A stretch of DNA of 64,000 bases from Bradyrhizobium sp. G127 (GTDB lineage Bacteria > Pseudomonadota > Alphaproteobacteria > Rhizobiales > Xanthobacteraceae): the NCBI RefSeq assembly GCF_021502575.1, contig NZ_JAKFGN010000002.1, positions 620,001 through 684,000 on the forward strand. The letters are read 5' to 3'. Positions 16,849 through 25,916 of this stretch are shown piece after piece. A program made the translations under genes and the position numbers. How positions within the stretch are numbered: position 1 is the first letter of the stretch; every line of letters starts with the position of its first letter. Under the pieces are notes generated by a model. That model was not told where the DNA came from. It searched no databases and worked only from the letters and a program-made list of their open reading frames with translations.

Positions 16849-18443
16849 AGCGCGCGATCCAGAAAATGCCCGGCCGGCGGCGGCGCAGGCTTCGGCGGCG
16901 CGCCGTCGCCGATCACGATGTCGCCCGGCTCAAGGGCTGCTTCGCGCAAAGCATGCGACAGTTGCGGCGCGTTGATCCGCAATTGCGCCGCAGTCGCGGG
17001 CCGCTCCGCCCACATCCGCACCGACGTGCGTCCGCCGCTGAGCGACACCAGCGCATGCACCGGCCCGTTCGGCTCGACATCCAGCGAAAACCGCGCCCGC
17101 CAGACACGCGCGGCTTCGGCCTCACCGTTGCCTCCGCCGTCGCGCGAAATCTCGAATTGCGCGATCGCCGTGCCTTGCGGGGTGGCAAACGGGATTTCGA
17201 AATTCCAGCGCGGCACGGCAGGATCATTGCGTACACCGGGAACATCGACGGGCAACGACGCTGCCTGCAACAGCGTCTGCCGCGCCAGCGCGGCGTCTGT
17301 GTCCTCGATCAGGCGATGCGCCACCGTTGCGGGTGCGTCGTCCGGCGCAAGCGACGGCAGCGCGACGGATTGCGCGGTGGTGTCCGATCCGCGAAACGGC
17401 GGCGCCGGGATATTACTGCGTGCGAATGCCGGTTCGCCCTCGCCTGCCGCGCGCGGCATCTCGCGTCCTTCGGCATCGAGCACATGCGCGACCGCATCGC
17501 TGACGCCCTTCGGCAATCCCTGCAAGATCTCCTGCAACTCGGTCAGTCCAGCGCCCGCCGCGGCGGCGCGGTTCGCCGCCGTCGGCAGCGGTTCATTCGG
17601 CGCGTAGATCTGGACCTTGCCGGCCGGTTCGGCAGCCTCATCGGCAACATGCAGCGGCCCCTGCGGCAGCAGGATGTCGCCGGCTTCGATCTCCGGTGAC
17701 AGCGGCGGCGCTGACAAGGACGGCATGGCCTGTGGCTGCGGTGCGGCGCTTGCAGCGGCCGGCGTGTTGCCGAGCCACGATGCCACGGTCTGACGGAACA
17801 CGATCAGCGCCGTCTTCAGGTCCGGCGTGTTCGATCCATTGGCGAGATTTTGTTCGAGAAAGAGTCCCGACTTCTGAAACGCCGTTTTCAACGCTTCGCC
17901 GCTCAGGTTCTCGCTGAGCGGTGTGCGCTGCGCCAGCAACTGCGCGGCAGCCTGCTGAAGCGTCTGCGGCAATGCCTGCGACGACGCAGCGACATTCAGA
18001 TTTGCGAACAGCGGTGACAGGCTGCCCTGCCGGGCCGCGGCGGTCTGCACGGCGGCCGAGACCGCCAGCGCTTCGAGATTGGTCAGCACCCGGCCGGACG
18101 CGGCGGCCTGCACCGGCGCATCGGATTTCGGAACGCTGAGGGCATCGATCACAGCACCGTCTCCGGCAGCCGCCGCCTGCGTCGGCGCGCCCTCGCCCGG
18201 CACGATCTGAAGCCTTACGCCTTGCGGTGTCTGCGACACCGCAAGCTGCAATACCTGACCGGACCGCAACGGCACTTCGGACAGCACTTCGATGGTCAGG
18301 TTGGCGATGGCGATACGGACCAGATTGGCGTCGAGCTGTTTCAGCACCGTCGCCTCGATCATCGTGCCCGGCTGCAGGACCGCGCCCGCCGCCACGCCCT
18401 GGGCGGCAACGACCGGAAAGACGGGATTGATCGCGATCGACAT
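16845..18443 (-). CDS. fliK: Flagellar hook-length control protein FliK-like
   Basis: A protein of about 532 residues rich in Ala, Gln, Pro and Leu, expected to be a secreted molecular ruler that tells the export gate to switch from hook to filament substrates. The N-terminal 300 residues are low-complexity. The C-terminal 120 residues hold the ordered domain ([59 protein letters not shown]). It is coupled to an FlhB-C-terminus homologue, the known partner of FliK. No other flagellar gene is nearby. The start at 18443 is chosen; 18458 is possible. Confidence 0.8.
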   Translation of the reverse strand: MSIAINPVFPVVAAQGVAAGAVLQPGTMIEATVLKQLDANLVRIAIANLTIEVLSEVPLRSGQVLQLAVSQTPQGVRLQIVPGEGAPTQAAAAGDGAVIDALSVPKSDAPVQAAASGRVLTNLEALAVSAAVQTAAARQGSLSPLFANLNVAASSQALPQTLQQAAAQLLAQRTPLSENLSGEALKTAFQKSGLFLEQNLANGSNTPDLKTALIVFRQTVASWLGNTPAAASAAPQPQAMPSLSAPPLSPEIEAGDILLPQGPLHVADEAAEPAGKVQIYAPNEPLPTAANRAAAAGAGLTELQEILQGLPKGVSDAVAHVLDAEGREMPRAAGEGEPAFARSNIPAPPFRGSDTTAQSVALPSLAPDDAPATVAHRLIEDTDAALARQTLLQAASLPVDVPGVRNDPAVPRWNFEIPFATPQGTAIAQFEISRDGGGNGEAEAARVWRARFSLDVEPNGPVHALVSLSGGRTSVRMWAERPATAAQLRINAPQLSHALREAALEPGDIVIGDGAPPKPAPPPAGHFLDRAL

Positions 18444-18468
18444 TCGGGGCGCTTCCATAAGTCCGGAC

Positions 18469-18512
18469 CATGATGTTGTCCGAAAACCGCTACACACGTT
18501 TCGGCATCAAGC
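18469..18512. repeat. Degenerate CCGAAAACCG palindrome
   Basis: Reads CATGATGTTGTCCGAAAACC, then a divergent middle and TTTCGGCATCAAG. It is a diverged copy of the Rhizobiales dispersed element also found at 19556-19604 and 46337-46385. It lies in the leader of the fliK-like gene. Confidence 0.7.
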
Positions 18513-18587
18513 TCGCGGGGAAGCTAGCCCAGCGTCGTAAACCTTCTGTTAACTGAATGGTCCCGGTAGGAGATGTGGAATTTACAA

Positions 18588-18728
18588 TGTCGTCCCGGCG
18601 AAGGCCGGACGACACGAGTTCTACCCGTCATCCTGAGGTGCGAGCTCTTGCGAGCCTCGAAGGATGACATTTAGTCAAGCCGTCGCCCTTCGAGGCCTCC
18701 GCTTCGCTTCGGCACCTCAGGGTGACGG
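18588..18728. repeat. Cluster of three palindromic units
   Basis: 18588-18614 is a small hairpin (TGTCGTCCCGGC/GCCGGACGACA). 18627-18668 and 18680-18728 are two head-to-head units of the GTCATCCTGAGG...CCTCGAAGGATGAC family. They fill the 310-bp space between the divergent-facing end of fliK's leader and the stop of the ATP12 gene. Confidence 0.8.
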
Positions 18729-18756
18729 CACATCGCGCCAAATAATATTCATGCCC

Positions 18757-19548
18757 TCAACCCAGCGCCTTCAGCACCAGCGCCGCCGCTTCGAAATCCT
18801 TCTGCCGCTGCACGCGGCGGGCCTCGACCTCGTCGTCGATGCCCCACTTTTCCCGGTTCCAGTCCTCGTCCACATGGGCGGCGGCCCAGACCTGGGCTTC
18901 ATCCAGCGTGCGATGCTTCAGCGCCAGCGCGAGCAGCGCCGAGCCGGTGATGGTGGTGACGACATGAAATGCACCGACCGGCCAGGCATCCGCCGGCAGC
19001 GCCGCGCGCACGGCGGCGACCGCGGTCTCCGGCTGCTGCACATGGATCACACCCTCGGTCAGAATAAAGTGCGCGCCGAGATCGTCGGCGGCCCAGCGCA
19101 GCACCGGGTCCCAGTGCTCCGCCTGCTTCGCGATCAGTTCTTCGGGAAAGCCCGCCCGATAGAACAGCAGATCGGTTTCGAAATACTTCGCCGCATCGTC
19201 GGCGACCGCCTGCACGTTTCCGGCGACGCCGTCGATTACGCTGTTGGCAAGCCGCGTCAGCGGCATCGCCATCGGATCGATCATCTCCGGCTGTGCTTGC
19301 CATTCGGCTGCCATCGCCTCGGCGAGTTCGCGTGTCGGCGCGGCCAGCGGATTCCTGCCCGGGGTGCGGACGGGCTTGCCGTCGAGCGTCACCGCGAAGC
19401 CATCCGGCGCTTCGACCACTCCCGCGCTGGTGTAGAAGCGCTTGCGGAGCGGCGTGCGCGACGATTTGCGCGACGCCTCGCGGGGATCGAGCGGAGACTT
19501 GCCGGCGACTTCATCGAACAGTTCACGCATCGTATCGTCAGCCTTCAT
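18757..19548 (-). CDS. ATP12 family F1F0-ATPase assembly chaperone
   Basis: A 263-residue protein of the alphaproteobacterial/mitochondrial ATP12 family, which holds the F1 alpha subunit before it joins beta. Family stretches seen are RKRFYTSAGVVEAPDGFAV, LDGKPVRTPGRNPLA, MPLTRLANSVIDGV and HWDPVLRWAADDLGA. The frame is open to 19587, but the extra 13 residues are encoded by the palindromic repeat at 19556, so I place the start at 19548 (MKADDTMRELF), with a GGAA just ahead. Confidence 0.9.
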   Translation of the reverse strand: MKADDTMRELFDEVAGKSPLDPREASRKSSRTPLRKRFYTSAGVVEAPDGFAVTLDGKPVRTPGRNPLAAPTRELAEAMAAEWQAQPEMIDPMAMPLTRLANSVIDGVAGNVQAVADDAAKYFETDLLFYRAGFPEELIAKQAEHWDPVLRWAADDLGAHFILTEGVIHVQQPETAVAAVRAALPADAWPVGAFHVVTTITGSALLALALKHRTLDEAQVWAAAHVDEDWNREKWGIDDEVEARRVQRQKDFEAAALVLKALG

Positions 19549-19555
19549 ATTTTCC

Positions 19556-19604
19556 GGGCATGACCTTTTCCGAAAACCGGTGTCCACTTTTCGGGGTCAC
19601 GCCC
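19556..19604. repeat. CCGAAAACCGG palindromic repeat, full copy
   Basis: GGGCATGACC..TTCCGAAAACCGGTGTCCACTT..GGTCACGCCC: terminal 10-bp arms with one mismatch flank the conserved centre. It lies in the spacer between the ATP12 gene and the proline-rich secreted protein, touching the stop of the latter. Confidence 0.85.
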
Positions 19605-19978
19605 TACTGGTTGGCGCAGGAACGCGAATAGGCCGCGCGCTGGTTGGGGTTCAGCCCCCATGCCGCGCCTTCATCAAGACAGCGCGCAACGCGGTCGCTG
19701 AACGACGGCTGGCGCTGACGTTTGAGCACCTGCTTTGGCGGCGTGTCCTGCGTCACGTAGCCCGGCGTCGTGTTCTGCAAGGCAAAGGGCGGCGGTGAAT
19801 TCATCTGCGGCACGGTCGGCACCGTGATCGGCGGCGGTGGAGGCGCAGCCGGTGCGGTCGGAAACGGAATCACGGGCTGCGCGCCGACACCACCCGGCGG
19901 ATAGAGTTGCGCGGATGCGATGCCCGGCACGAACAATGCGATCAGAACTGCAAGGACGGCTTTTTTCATTACCGGCAT
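19604..19978 (-). CDS. Secreted proline-rich small protein
   Basis: A 124-residue protein with a signal peptide (about residues 4-24, KKAVLAVLIALFVPGIASAQ). It has a Pro/Gly/Ala-rich middle (about 28-65) and a C-terminal part with two cysteines (VARCLDEGAAWGL, YSRSCANQ). The end QRAAYSRSCANQ resembles small periplasmic proteins of Rhizobiales. The start at 19978 is preferred; 19969 is possible. It lies 31 bp after the pseudouridine synthase gene, probably co-transcribed. Confidence 0.7.
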   Translation of the reverse strand: MPVMKKAVLAVLIALFVPGIASAQLYPPGGVGAQPVIPFPTAPAAPPPPPITVPTVPQMNSPPPFALQNTTPGYVTQDTPPKQVLKRQRQPSFSDRVARCLDEGAAWGLNPNQRAAYSRSCANQ

Positions 19979-20009
19979 ATCGTCATCCCAAGGCGCGACG
20001 GCAAGAGCC

Positions 20010-21266
20010 TCACTCCTCCGGTGCGTTCTCGATCGGATCGAAACGGTCGGCCTCAAGCCCCAGCAAGTTCCACGATTGCAGCATATGCGGCGGCAATGGC
20101 GCGGTCACATCGATAAAGCCGCCGCGCGGATGCGGGATCACAATCCGGCGAGCCAGCAGATGCAGGCGCTTCTGCATGCCGCCGGGCAGATCCCAGTTTT
20201 CCTTGTTGAAGTATTTCGGATCACCCACGATCGCGTGATCGATATGCGCCATGTGGGCGCGGAGCTGATGGGTGCGGCCCGTCACCGGCTTCAGCGACAC
20301 CCAGGCCAGCTTTTGCGCTGAGGCTTCCACCACCGCATAATAAGTCACCGCATGGGCCGCGCCCTCGTCGCCATGCGCCGCGACACGCATGATGGAATCT
20401 TCCTCGCTCTCGTCTTTGGCGAGATACGTCGAGATGCGCCCCTGCTTCGGCTTCGGCACGCCCGCCACCAGCGCCCAGTAAATTTTCCGCGCCGAACGAT
20501 GGCGGAACGACCCCGTCAGCGCGGTGGCGGCAAAACGTGTTTTCGCGATCAGCAGACAGCCGGAGGTTTCGCGGTCGAGACGGTGCACGAGGCGCGGCTT
20601 CTGGCCCTTGGCGTCGCGCATCGCTTCCAGCATCTGGTCGACATGCTTGGTCATGCCGGAACCGCCCTGCACCGCCAGACCGGCGGGCTTGTTCAGCACC
20701 ATCACGTCGGCATCCTCGAACAGGATCATTTTGCGCAGTTCGTCGAGCGTCTTGGTCGCGGCTTCGGACAGTTCACCGCCGGCCTTCGGCGCGTCGAGTT
20801 TCAGCGGCGGAATGCGGACGCTCTGGCCCTCTTCGAGGCGGTCCTTGCTGTCGGCGCGCTTGCCGTTGATACGCAGCTCGCCTTTGCGGACGATGCGTTG
20901 GATGTGCGAGAATGACAGGCCGGGAAAGCGATGTTCGAGGAAGCGATCAACGCGCATGTTGTTCTCGTCGGCGGTGACGACGACGGTCTGCACTTTCGTC
21001 GGCAACGGCGGCGGCGCGGGCTTCTCGTCCCTCACGGGTTCAGGGCGCGCTTCCCGAAATGGCTTTGCCGAGCGCGAAAACTCCGGGGCCGGCCGGCGCG
21101 GCGGAAACTTGCCGGCGGTCGATCTGACCGGGCCTCGCTCGCCGTCGCGTTTGTCGAACGCCGGCTTGTCGGAGCCACGCTTGTCTGACGCGCGCTTGGG
21201 ACCGGCGCGCTTTCCGGCGTCACGAACAGACTTTTTGGCAAGAGGCTTTCTGACACGGCGGCTCAT
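20010..21266 (-). CDS. RluA-family pseudouridine synthase (RluC-like)
   Basis: A 418-residue enzyme that isomerises uridines of 23S rRNA. Residues 1-95 are a disordered, charged extension (repeated SDKR/GSDKPAFDKRDG). About 100-165 form an S4 RNA-binding domain (MRVDRFLEHRFPGLSFSHIQ). The catalytic domain has the family motif LVHRLDRETSGCLLIAKT with the catalytic Asp in HRLD, and later GRTHQLRAHMAHI. RluC is the closest common type. The N-terminal extension makes it longer than the usual 310-330 residues. Its start overlaps the rarA stop by four bases. Confidence 0.92.
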   Translation of the reverse strand: MSRRVRKPLAKKSVRDAGKRAGPKRASDKRGSDKPAFDKRDGERGPVRSTAGKFPPRRPAPEFSRSAKPFREARPEPVRDEKPAPPPLPTKVQTVVVTADENNMRVDRFLEHRFPGLSFSHIQRIVRKGELRINGKRADSKDRLEEGQSVRIPPLKLDAPKAGGELSEAATKTLDELRKMILFEDADVMVLNKPAGLAVQGGSGMTKHVDQMLEAMRDAKGQKPRLVHRLDRETSGCLLIAKTRFAATALTGSFRHRSARKIYWALVAGVPKPKQGRISTYLAKDESEEDSIMRVAAHGDEGAAHAVTYYAVVEASAQKLAWVSLKPVTGRTHQLRAHMAHIDHAIVGDPKYFNKENWDLPGGMQKRLHLLARRIVIPHPRGGFIDVTAPLPPHMLQSWNLLGLEADRFDPIENAPEE

Positions 21267-22594
21267 GATGATCTGTCTTTTCTCAGCTTGGCCCAGTAGT
21301 CGAGCCGCTTGCGAATCTCACGCTCGAAGCCGCGGTCCGGCGGATTGTAGAACGTCTGGCGGCCGAGCGCCTCCGGGAAATAGTCCTGCCCGGAAAAGCC
21401 TTCCGGCGTATCGTGGTCGTATTGATAGCCCTCGCCGTAGCCTTCGGCCTGCATCAGCTTGGTCGGAGAATTGAGAATATGTTTCGGCGGCAGCAGCGAG
21501 CCGCCCTCCTTCGCCGCGCGCTTGGCCGCGCCGAACGCTTTGTAGGCCGCATTGGATTTCGGCGCAGTGGCGACGTAGATCACCGCCTGCGCGATGGCGA
21601 GTTCGCCTTCGGGGCTTCCGAGAAAATCGTAAGCATCCTTGGCGGCGTTGGCGATCACCAGCGCCTGCGGATCGGCAAGACCGATGTCCTCCACCGCCAT
21701 CCGCACCACGCGCCGCGCCAGAAACAACGGGTCTTCGCCGGCATCCAGCATGCGCGCGAGATAATACAGCGAGGCGTCCGGATCGGAGCCGCGCACCGCC
21801 TTATGCAGCGCGGAGATCAGGTTGTAGTGGCCATCGGCGGACTTGTCGTAGATCGGCGCGCGGCGCTGGAGAATGTCCTGCAACTGCGCGGCGTTGAAAA
21901 TTTCGTCCTTCCGCGCGGCACGCCAGACTTCTTCCGCCAGCGTCAGCGCGGCGCGGCCGTCGCCGTCCGCCATCCGCACCAGCACCGCGCGGGCCTCCGC
22001 ATCGAGCGGCAGCTTCTTGCCCTCGACCTCTTCGGCGCGGGCATAGAGCTTTTCAACCGCTTCCGCATCAAGCGAGTGAAACACCAGAACCCGCGCGCGC
22101 GACAGAAGCGCCGCATTGAGTTCGAACGATGGGTTCTCGGTAGTGGCGCCGACCAGCACCACGGTGCCGTCTTCCATCACCGGCAGAAACGAATCCTGCT
22201 GCGCGCGGTTGAAGCGATGCACCTCGTCCACGAACAGCAGCGTGCCCTTGCCCATCTCGCGGCGTGCGCGGGCGGCGTCGAACACTTTCTTCAGGTCCGC
22301 GACGCCGGAAAACACCGCCGAGATCTGTTCAAAATGCAAATCGGTGGCATCGGCCAATAACCGCGCCACCGTGGTCTTGCCGGTGCCCGGCGGGCCCCAG
22401 AACACCAGCGAACCCAGCGTGCGCGTCTCCAGCATGCGCGTCAGCGCGCCGTCGGGCCCGAGAATATGGTCCTGCCCCACAACATCGGCGAGCGTGCGCG
22501 GCCGCAGCTTGTCCGGCAGCGGACGCGGCGCGTCCTGCTCCAGGCCTGCGGCGGCGAAGAGATTCGCTGATGGCTGTGGTCGCTTCGAATTCAT
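21263..22594 (-). CDS. rarA: Replication-associated recombination protein RarA (MgsA)
   Basis: A 443-residue AAA+ ATPase related to clamp-loader subunits and acting at stalled replication forks. It has Walker A GPPGTGKTT, Walker B LLFVDEVHRFN, sensor 1 VGATTENPSFELN with the arginine finger region LLSRARV, and the C-terminal tetramerisation domain (YKAFGAAKRAAKEGG). Length is normal. It overlaps the downstream RluA gene by four bases and the upstream protease gene by four bases, so the three form one operon. Confidence 0.95.
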   Translation of the reverse strand: MNSKRPQPSANLFAAAGLEQDAPRPLPDKLRPRTLADVVGQDHILGPDGALTRMLETRTLGSLVFWGPPGTGKTTVARLLADATDLHFEQISAVFSGVADLKKVFDAARARREMGKGTLLFVDEVHRFNRAQQDSFLPVMEDGTVVLVGATTENPSFELNAALLSRARVLVFHSLDAEAVEKLYARAEEVEGKKLPLDAEARAVLVRMADGDGRAALTLAEEVWRAARKDEIFNAAQLQDILQRRAPIYDKSADGHYNLISALHKAVRGSDPDASLYYLARMLDAGEDPLFLARRVVRMAVEDIGLADPQALVIANAAKDAYDFLGSPEGELAIAQAVIYVATAPKSNAAYKAFGAAKRAAKEGGSLLPPKHILNSPTKLMQAEGYGEGYQYDHDTPEGFSGQDYFPEALGRQTFYNPPDRGFEREIRKRLDYWAKLRKDRSS

Positions 22595-23985
22595 CCGCCC
22601 AACACAACGGACAATTGCTGCCCCCCGCGGATCACCGTGATGCGCCAGAGCCGCGAGGTCTCGCGCGTCGCCTTCTCAAGGTCGCCGGTCCTGGCGATCT
22701 TCTGGCCGTTCACTTCCAGAATGATATCGCCTTTCCGGAATCCGACACCGGCGGCCGGTGCATTGTCGGCCAGATCGGTAACGACGACGCCCTCGACGCT
22801 GGAGTCCAGCTTGAGTTCATCCGCCAGCGCCGGCGAGATGTTGGCGACCTTCGCGCCCTGGAACGGAGAACGCGACTTGATGACCATCTCGTCGCGGCCG
22901 GTGTCCGGCGCGGTCTCCAGCGTAATCGTGAGTCTGACCGGCTTGCCGCCTCGCATCACGTCGATCTGCGCGGTGCCGCCGAGCGGCCGGGTCGCGAAGC
23001 GATAATCAAAAGCGTTCGGATCGTCGATGGCCTGACCGTCGATCGCCACGATCAGATCGGACAGCTTGAGTCCTGCCTTCGCGGCGGGACTGCCGTTCGC
23101 CACATTGGCCACCAGCGCGCCGCTCGGCCGCTTCAATCCGAGCGTCTCGGCGATTTCCGGCGTCACCGCCTGCAGGCGCGCGCCGAGCCACGGACGCTTC
23201 ACAGCATTGCCGCCGCTTTTTGCCGATGCCACCACGACGCGCACCATGTTGGCCGGAATGGCAAAGCCGATGCCCTGCGAACCGCCGGAGCGCGAGAAGA
23301 TCGCGGTGTTCACGCCGAGCAGCTTGCCGGTCATGTCCACCAGCGCGCCGCCGGAATTGCCGGGATTGATCGCGGCATCGGTCTGGATGAAGAACTGATA
23401 GTCGGTGATGCCGACCTGCGTCCGCGCCAGCGCCGAGATAATGCCGTGGGTCACGGTCTGGCCGACGCCGAACGGATTGCCGATGGCGATCACGACGTCG
23501 CCGACCAGCGCATCGTCCGAATTCGAGAACTCGAGAACCGGAAACTTTTCTTTCGCGTCCTTGATCCGCAACACGGCGAGATCGGTGCGGCTGTCCTTCA
23601 GCACGATCTCGGCTTCGAACTCGCGTTTGTCGGCCAGCGAGACCTTCACCTGATCTGCGCCCTCGATGACATGGTTGTTGGTGACGACGAGGCCGGAGGA
23701 ATCGACCATCACGCCCGAGCCGAGCGAGCGCTGCATCTGTTCAGGCTGATTGCCCGGCACGCCGAAGAAGCGGCGGAACACCGGATCATCCAGCAGCGGG
23801 TTGCGGTTCTGAACGATCTTCGCGGCGTAGACATTGACCACCGCAGGCTGCACGCGCTGCACGATGGGAGCATAGGACATGCGCAACTGCCCCGGCGACG
23901 CCGGCACAACGCGATCCTGCGCCAGCGCAGGCGCGGCAAGGACGATTGAGGCGAGAAGCGCGGAAAGCGCACGGACAACGATCAT
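22591..23985 (-). CDS. Do-family periplasmic serine protease (DegP/DegQ/HtrA-like)
   Basis: A 464-residue protease with a signal peptide (residues 1-22, ending ALAQ). The triad is His105 (VVTNNHVIEG), Asp135 (SRTDLAVLRI) and Ser211 (NPGNSGGALV). Two PDZ domains follow (about 270-365 and 375-460). It degrades or refolds damaged envelope proteins. It is first in an operon with rarA and the RluA gene (four-base overlaps). DegP and DegQ cannot be separated by eye. Confidence 0.95.
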   Translation of the reverse strand: MIVVRALSALLASIVLAAPALAQDRVVPASPGQLRMSYAPIVQRVQPAVVNVYAAKIVQNRNPLLDDPVFRRFFGVPGNQPEQMQRSLGSGVMVDSSGLVVTNNHVIEGADQVKVSLADKREFEAEIVLKDSRTDLAVLRIKDAKEKFPVLEFSNSDDALVGDVVIAIGNPFGVGQTVTHGIISALARTQVGITDYQFFIQTDAAINPGNSGGALVDMTGKLLGVNTAIFSRSGGSQGIGFAIPANMVRVVVASAKSGGNAVKRPWLGARLQAVTPEIAETLGLKRPSGALVANVANGSPAAKAGLKLSDLIVAIDGQAIDDPNAFDYRFATRPLGGTAQIDVMRGGKPVRLTITLETAPDTGRDEMVIKSRSPFQGAKVANISPALADELKLDSSVEGVVVTDLADNAPAAGVGFRKGDIILEVNGQKIARTGDLEKATRETSRLWRITVIRGGQQLSVVLGG

Positions 23986-24048
23986 AAAAACAATCCTGAA
24001 CCTGATGCCAAAGATAAAGTCGTGCCAAGACGGCGAAAGACGTGACGA

Positions 24049-24471
24049 TTAAACCGGCTGGGGCTGCCGCGCGGGACGCGGCGCGGCGTCCGGTTGCAGC
24101 CTGGCCTTCTTTGCCCCCGCGGCTTTGCTCCGCGACGCCGCATCAAGCCGGGCGCGATTGTCGTCGCCCCACGCCTTCAGCGCATCGATCACCGGCCGCA
24201 GCCGCTGCCCCGTCTCGGACAGCTCATAGTCCACCCGCGGCGGAACCTCCGCATACACCTTGCGGATGATGAGGTCATCCTCCTCCAACGCCCGGAGTTG
24301 CTTGGTCAGCATCCGCTGCGTGATGTTGGGAAGTCGTCTGCGCAGCTCCCCGAAGCGGAGCCGCCCCTCCTGCAGGTGGTAGAGGATGACCCCCTTCCAC
24401 TTGCCGTCGATCAGATCGAGCGTCACCTCCACGGAGCAGCCGGGGGCGCAGCCGAAATTCTGCCGTTTCAT
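24049..24471 (-). CDS. HxlR-family transcriptional regulator
   Basis: A 140-residue winged-helix regulator. It begins with the family cysteine segment FGCAPGCSVEVTLDLIDGKWK, followed by LRFGELRRRLPNITQRMLTKQLRALEEDDLI and the wing YAEVPPRVDYELSETG. HxlR proteins often sense aldehydes, quinones or redox stress through N-terminal cysteines. The C-terminal 20 residues are Ala/Lys/Pro-rich. It is divergent from a quinone-oxidoreductase-like gene 122 bp away, its likely target. Confidence 0.92.
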   Translation of the reverse strand: MKRQNFGCAPGCSVEVTLDLIDGKWKGVILYHLQEGRLRFGELRRRLPNITQRMLTKQLRALEEDDLIIRKVYAEVPPRVDYELSETGQRLRPVIDALKAWGDDNRARLDAASRSKAAGAKKARLQPDAAPRPARQPQPV

Positions 24472-24593
24472 TGAGGAAAATCCATTGGTATCCGAACGGT
24501 CACTATATCCCTAAAATGACAGTACTTGCAAATGCGCAGCGATCGGGACACGTAAATGCGCCGGCCGGAACGGTCGTGAATGGAGCAAGAACG
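24472..24593. promoter_or_regulatory. Shared divergent promoter region, HxlR gene and oxidoreductase gene
   Basis: 122 bp between divergent starts. The segment GTATCCGAACGGTCACTATA and the AT-rich ATCCCTAAAATGACAGTACTTG (about 24487-24530) give candidate -35/-10 elements. TACTTGCAAA resembles half of an HxlR/YodB-type operator, but no full inverted repeat is evident. Confidence 0.45.
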
Positions 24594-25607
24594 ATGAAAG
24601 CCGTGGGTTACAAGAAATCGCTGCCGATCGACGCGCCGGACGCCCTGATCGACTTTGAAACTGCCAGGCCGGACCCGGTTGGGCGCGATATCCGCGTCGC
24701 GGTGAAGGCGATCTCCGCCAATCCGGTGGATTACAAGGTCCGCAAGCGCGCCGAACCTCCTGCCGGTGAATTCAAGATTCTCGGCTTCGACGCGGCCGGC
24801 GTGGTCGATGCCGTCGGTCCCGACGTGTCGCTGTTCAAGCCCGGCGACGAGGTCTGGTACGCCGGCTCGATCCTGCGCCAGGGCACCAATTCAGAATTTC
24901 ATCTCGTCGACGAACGCATCGTCGGCCACAAGCCGAAGACGGTGTCATTCGCGCAGGCAGCCGCCCTGCCCCTCACCTCGATCACCGCATGGGAATTGCT
25001 GTTCGATCGGCTCGGCGTTGCGCCGGGCAAAAGCGTCGATCCGCGCACGCTGCTGATTATCGGCGGCGCCGGCGGTGTCGGCTCGATCCTGATCCAACTG
25101 GCGCGGCGACTCACCGGCCTCACCGTGGTTGCGACGGCGTCGCGTCCGGAATCCAGCAAATGGTGCATCGATCTCGGGGCGCATCATGTCATCGATCATT
25201 CCAAACCGATGAAAGAGCAGATCGCCGCGCTGGCTATTCCGCCGGTTGCGCTGATCGCCGCCCTCACCAATACCGAAACGCATTTCCCGGCGCTCGCGGA
25301 CATCATCGCTCCCCAAGGCAAGCTCGGGCTGATCGACGACCCCGCCTCGCTCAATGTCAATTTGCTGAAGGGCAAGGCCGCGTCGCTGCACTGGGAATCG
25401 ATGTTCACGCGCTCGTCGTTCCAGACCGCCGACATGATTGCGCAGCACAACCTGCTCGAGGATGTCGCCAGCCTGATCGATACCGGCGTGCTGCGCACGA
25501 CGCTGGACAAGGTGCTCGGCAAGATCAACGCCGCGAATCTCAAGCAGGCCCACGCGCAATTGGAAAGCGGCCGTTCCACCGGCAAGCTGGTGCTGGAAGG
25601 CTGGTAG
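24594..25607 (+). CDS. Zinc-binding-type alcohol dehydrogenase family protein (quinone oxidoreductase-like)
   Basis: A 337-residue MDR-superfamily reductase. The N-terminal GroES-like domain has KAISANPVDYKVRKR and LGFDAAGVVDAVGPDV. The Rossmann domain has LLIIGGAGGVGSILIQLA for NADPH. Structural and catalytic zinc cysteines are not obvious, so it is likely a quinone or enal reductase. The true start is MKAVGYKK at 24594; the frame extends upstream without a ribosome-binding site. A terminator follows at 25651. It is probably controlled by the divergent HxlR regulator. Confidence 0.9.
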   Translation: MKAVGYKKSLPIDAPDALIDFETARPDPVGRDIRVAVKAISANPVDYKVRKRAEPPAGEFKILGFDAAGVVDAVGPDVSLFKPGDEVWYAGSILRQGTNSEFHLVDERIVGHKPKTVSFAQAAALPLTSITAWELLFDRLGVAPGKSVDPRTLLIIGGAGGVGSILIQLARRLTGLTVVATASRPESSKWCIDLGAHHVIDHSKPMKEQIAALAIPPVALIAALTNTETHFPALADIIAPQGKLGLIDDPASLNVNLLKGKAASLHWESMFTRSSFQTADMIAQHNLLEDVASLIDTGVLRTTLDKVLGKINAANLKQAHAQLESGRSTGKLVLEGW

Positions 25608-25650
25608 GAAGCCGCCCGGAACGGAATCACCGGCGCGCGATCCGGTCAAT

Positions 25651-25685
25651 AAAAAACCTCCGGCAGGGCATTGCCGGAGGTTTTG
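25651..25685 (+). terminator. Intrinsic terminator of the oxidoreductase gene
   Basis: AAAACCTCCGGCA-GGGCAT-TGCCGGAGGTTTT, a 9-bp GC-rich core with flanking A and T tracts. Confidence 0.9.
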
Positions 25686-25852
25686 GAGATTTCAGGCTGA
25701 AAACGTGCTGCGAAACTCCTCGCTCGAAAACGGCGGCATTGCTGCCGCTTCGTTCTGAACCATGCCGCCATTACCTTATTTAGTCAACTAATTGCCGGGC
25801 TCCGCATTTCACGATTGCGTGCAGCGCAGACCGACTGGAGCAACTCGGCGAA

Positions 25853-25884
25853 AGAAAAACCCCGGCAGCTCGGCTGCCGGGGTT
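25853..25884 (-). terminator. Intrinsic terminator of the porin gene
   Basis: On the minus strand: AACCCCGGCAG-CCGAG-CTGCCGGGGTT followed by TTTCTTT. It lies about 33 bp past the porin stop. Confidence 0.9.
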
Positions 25885-25916
25885 CGTTTGCTCAAATTGT
25901 AATCGCCGTCAGGCGA

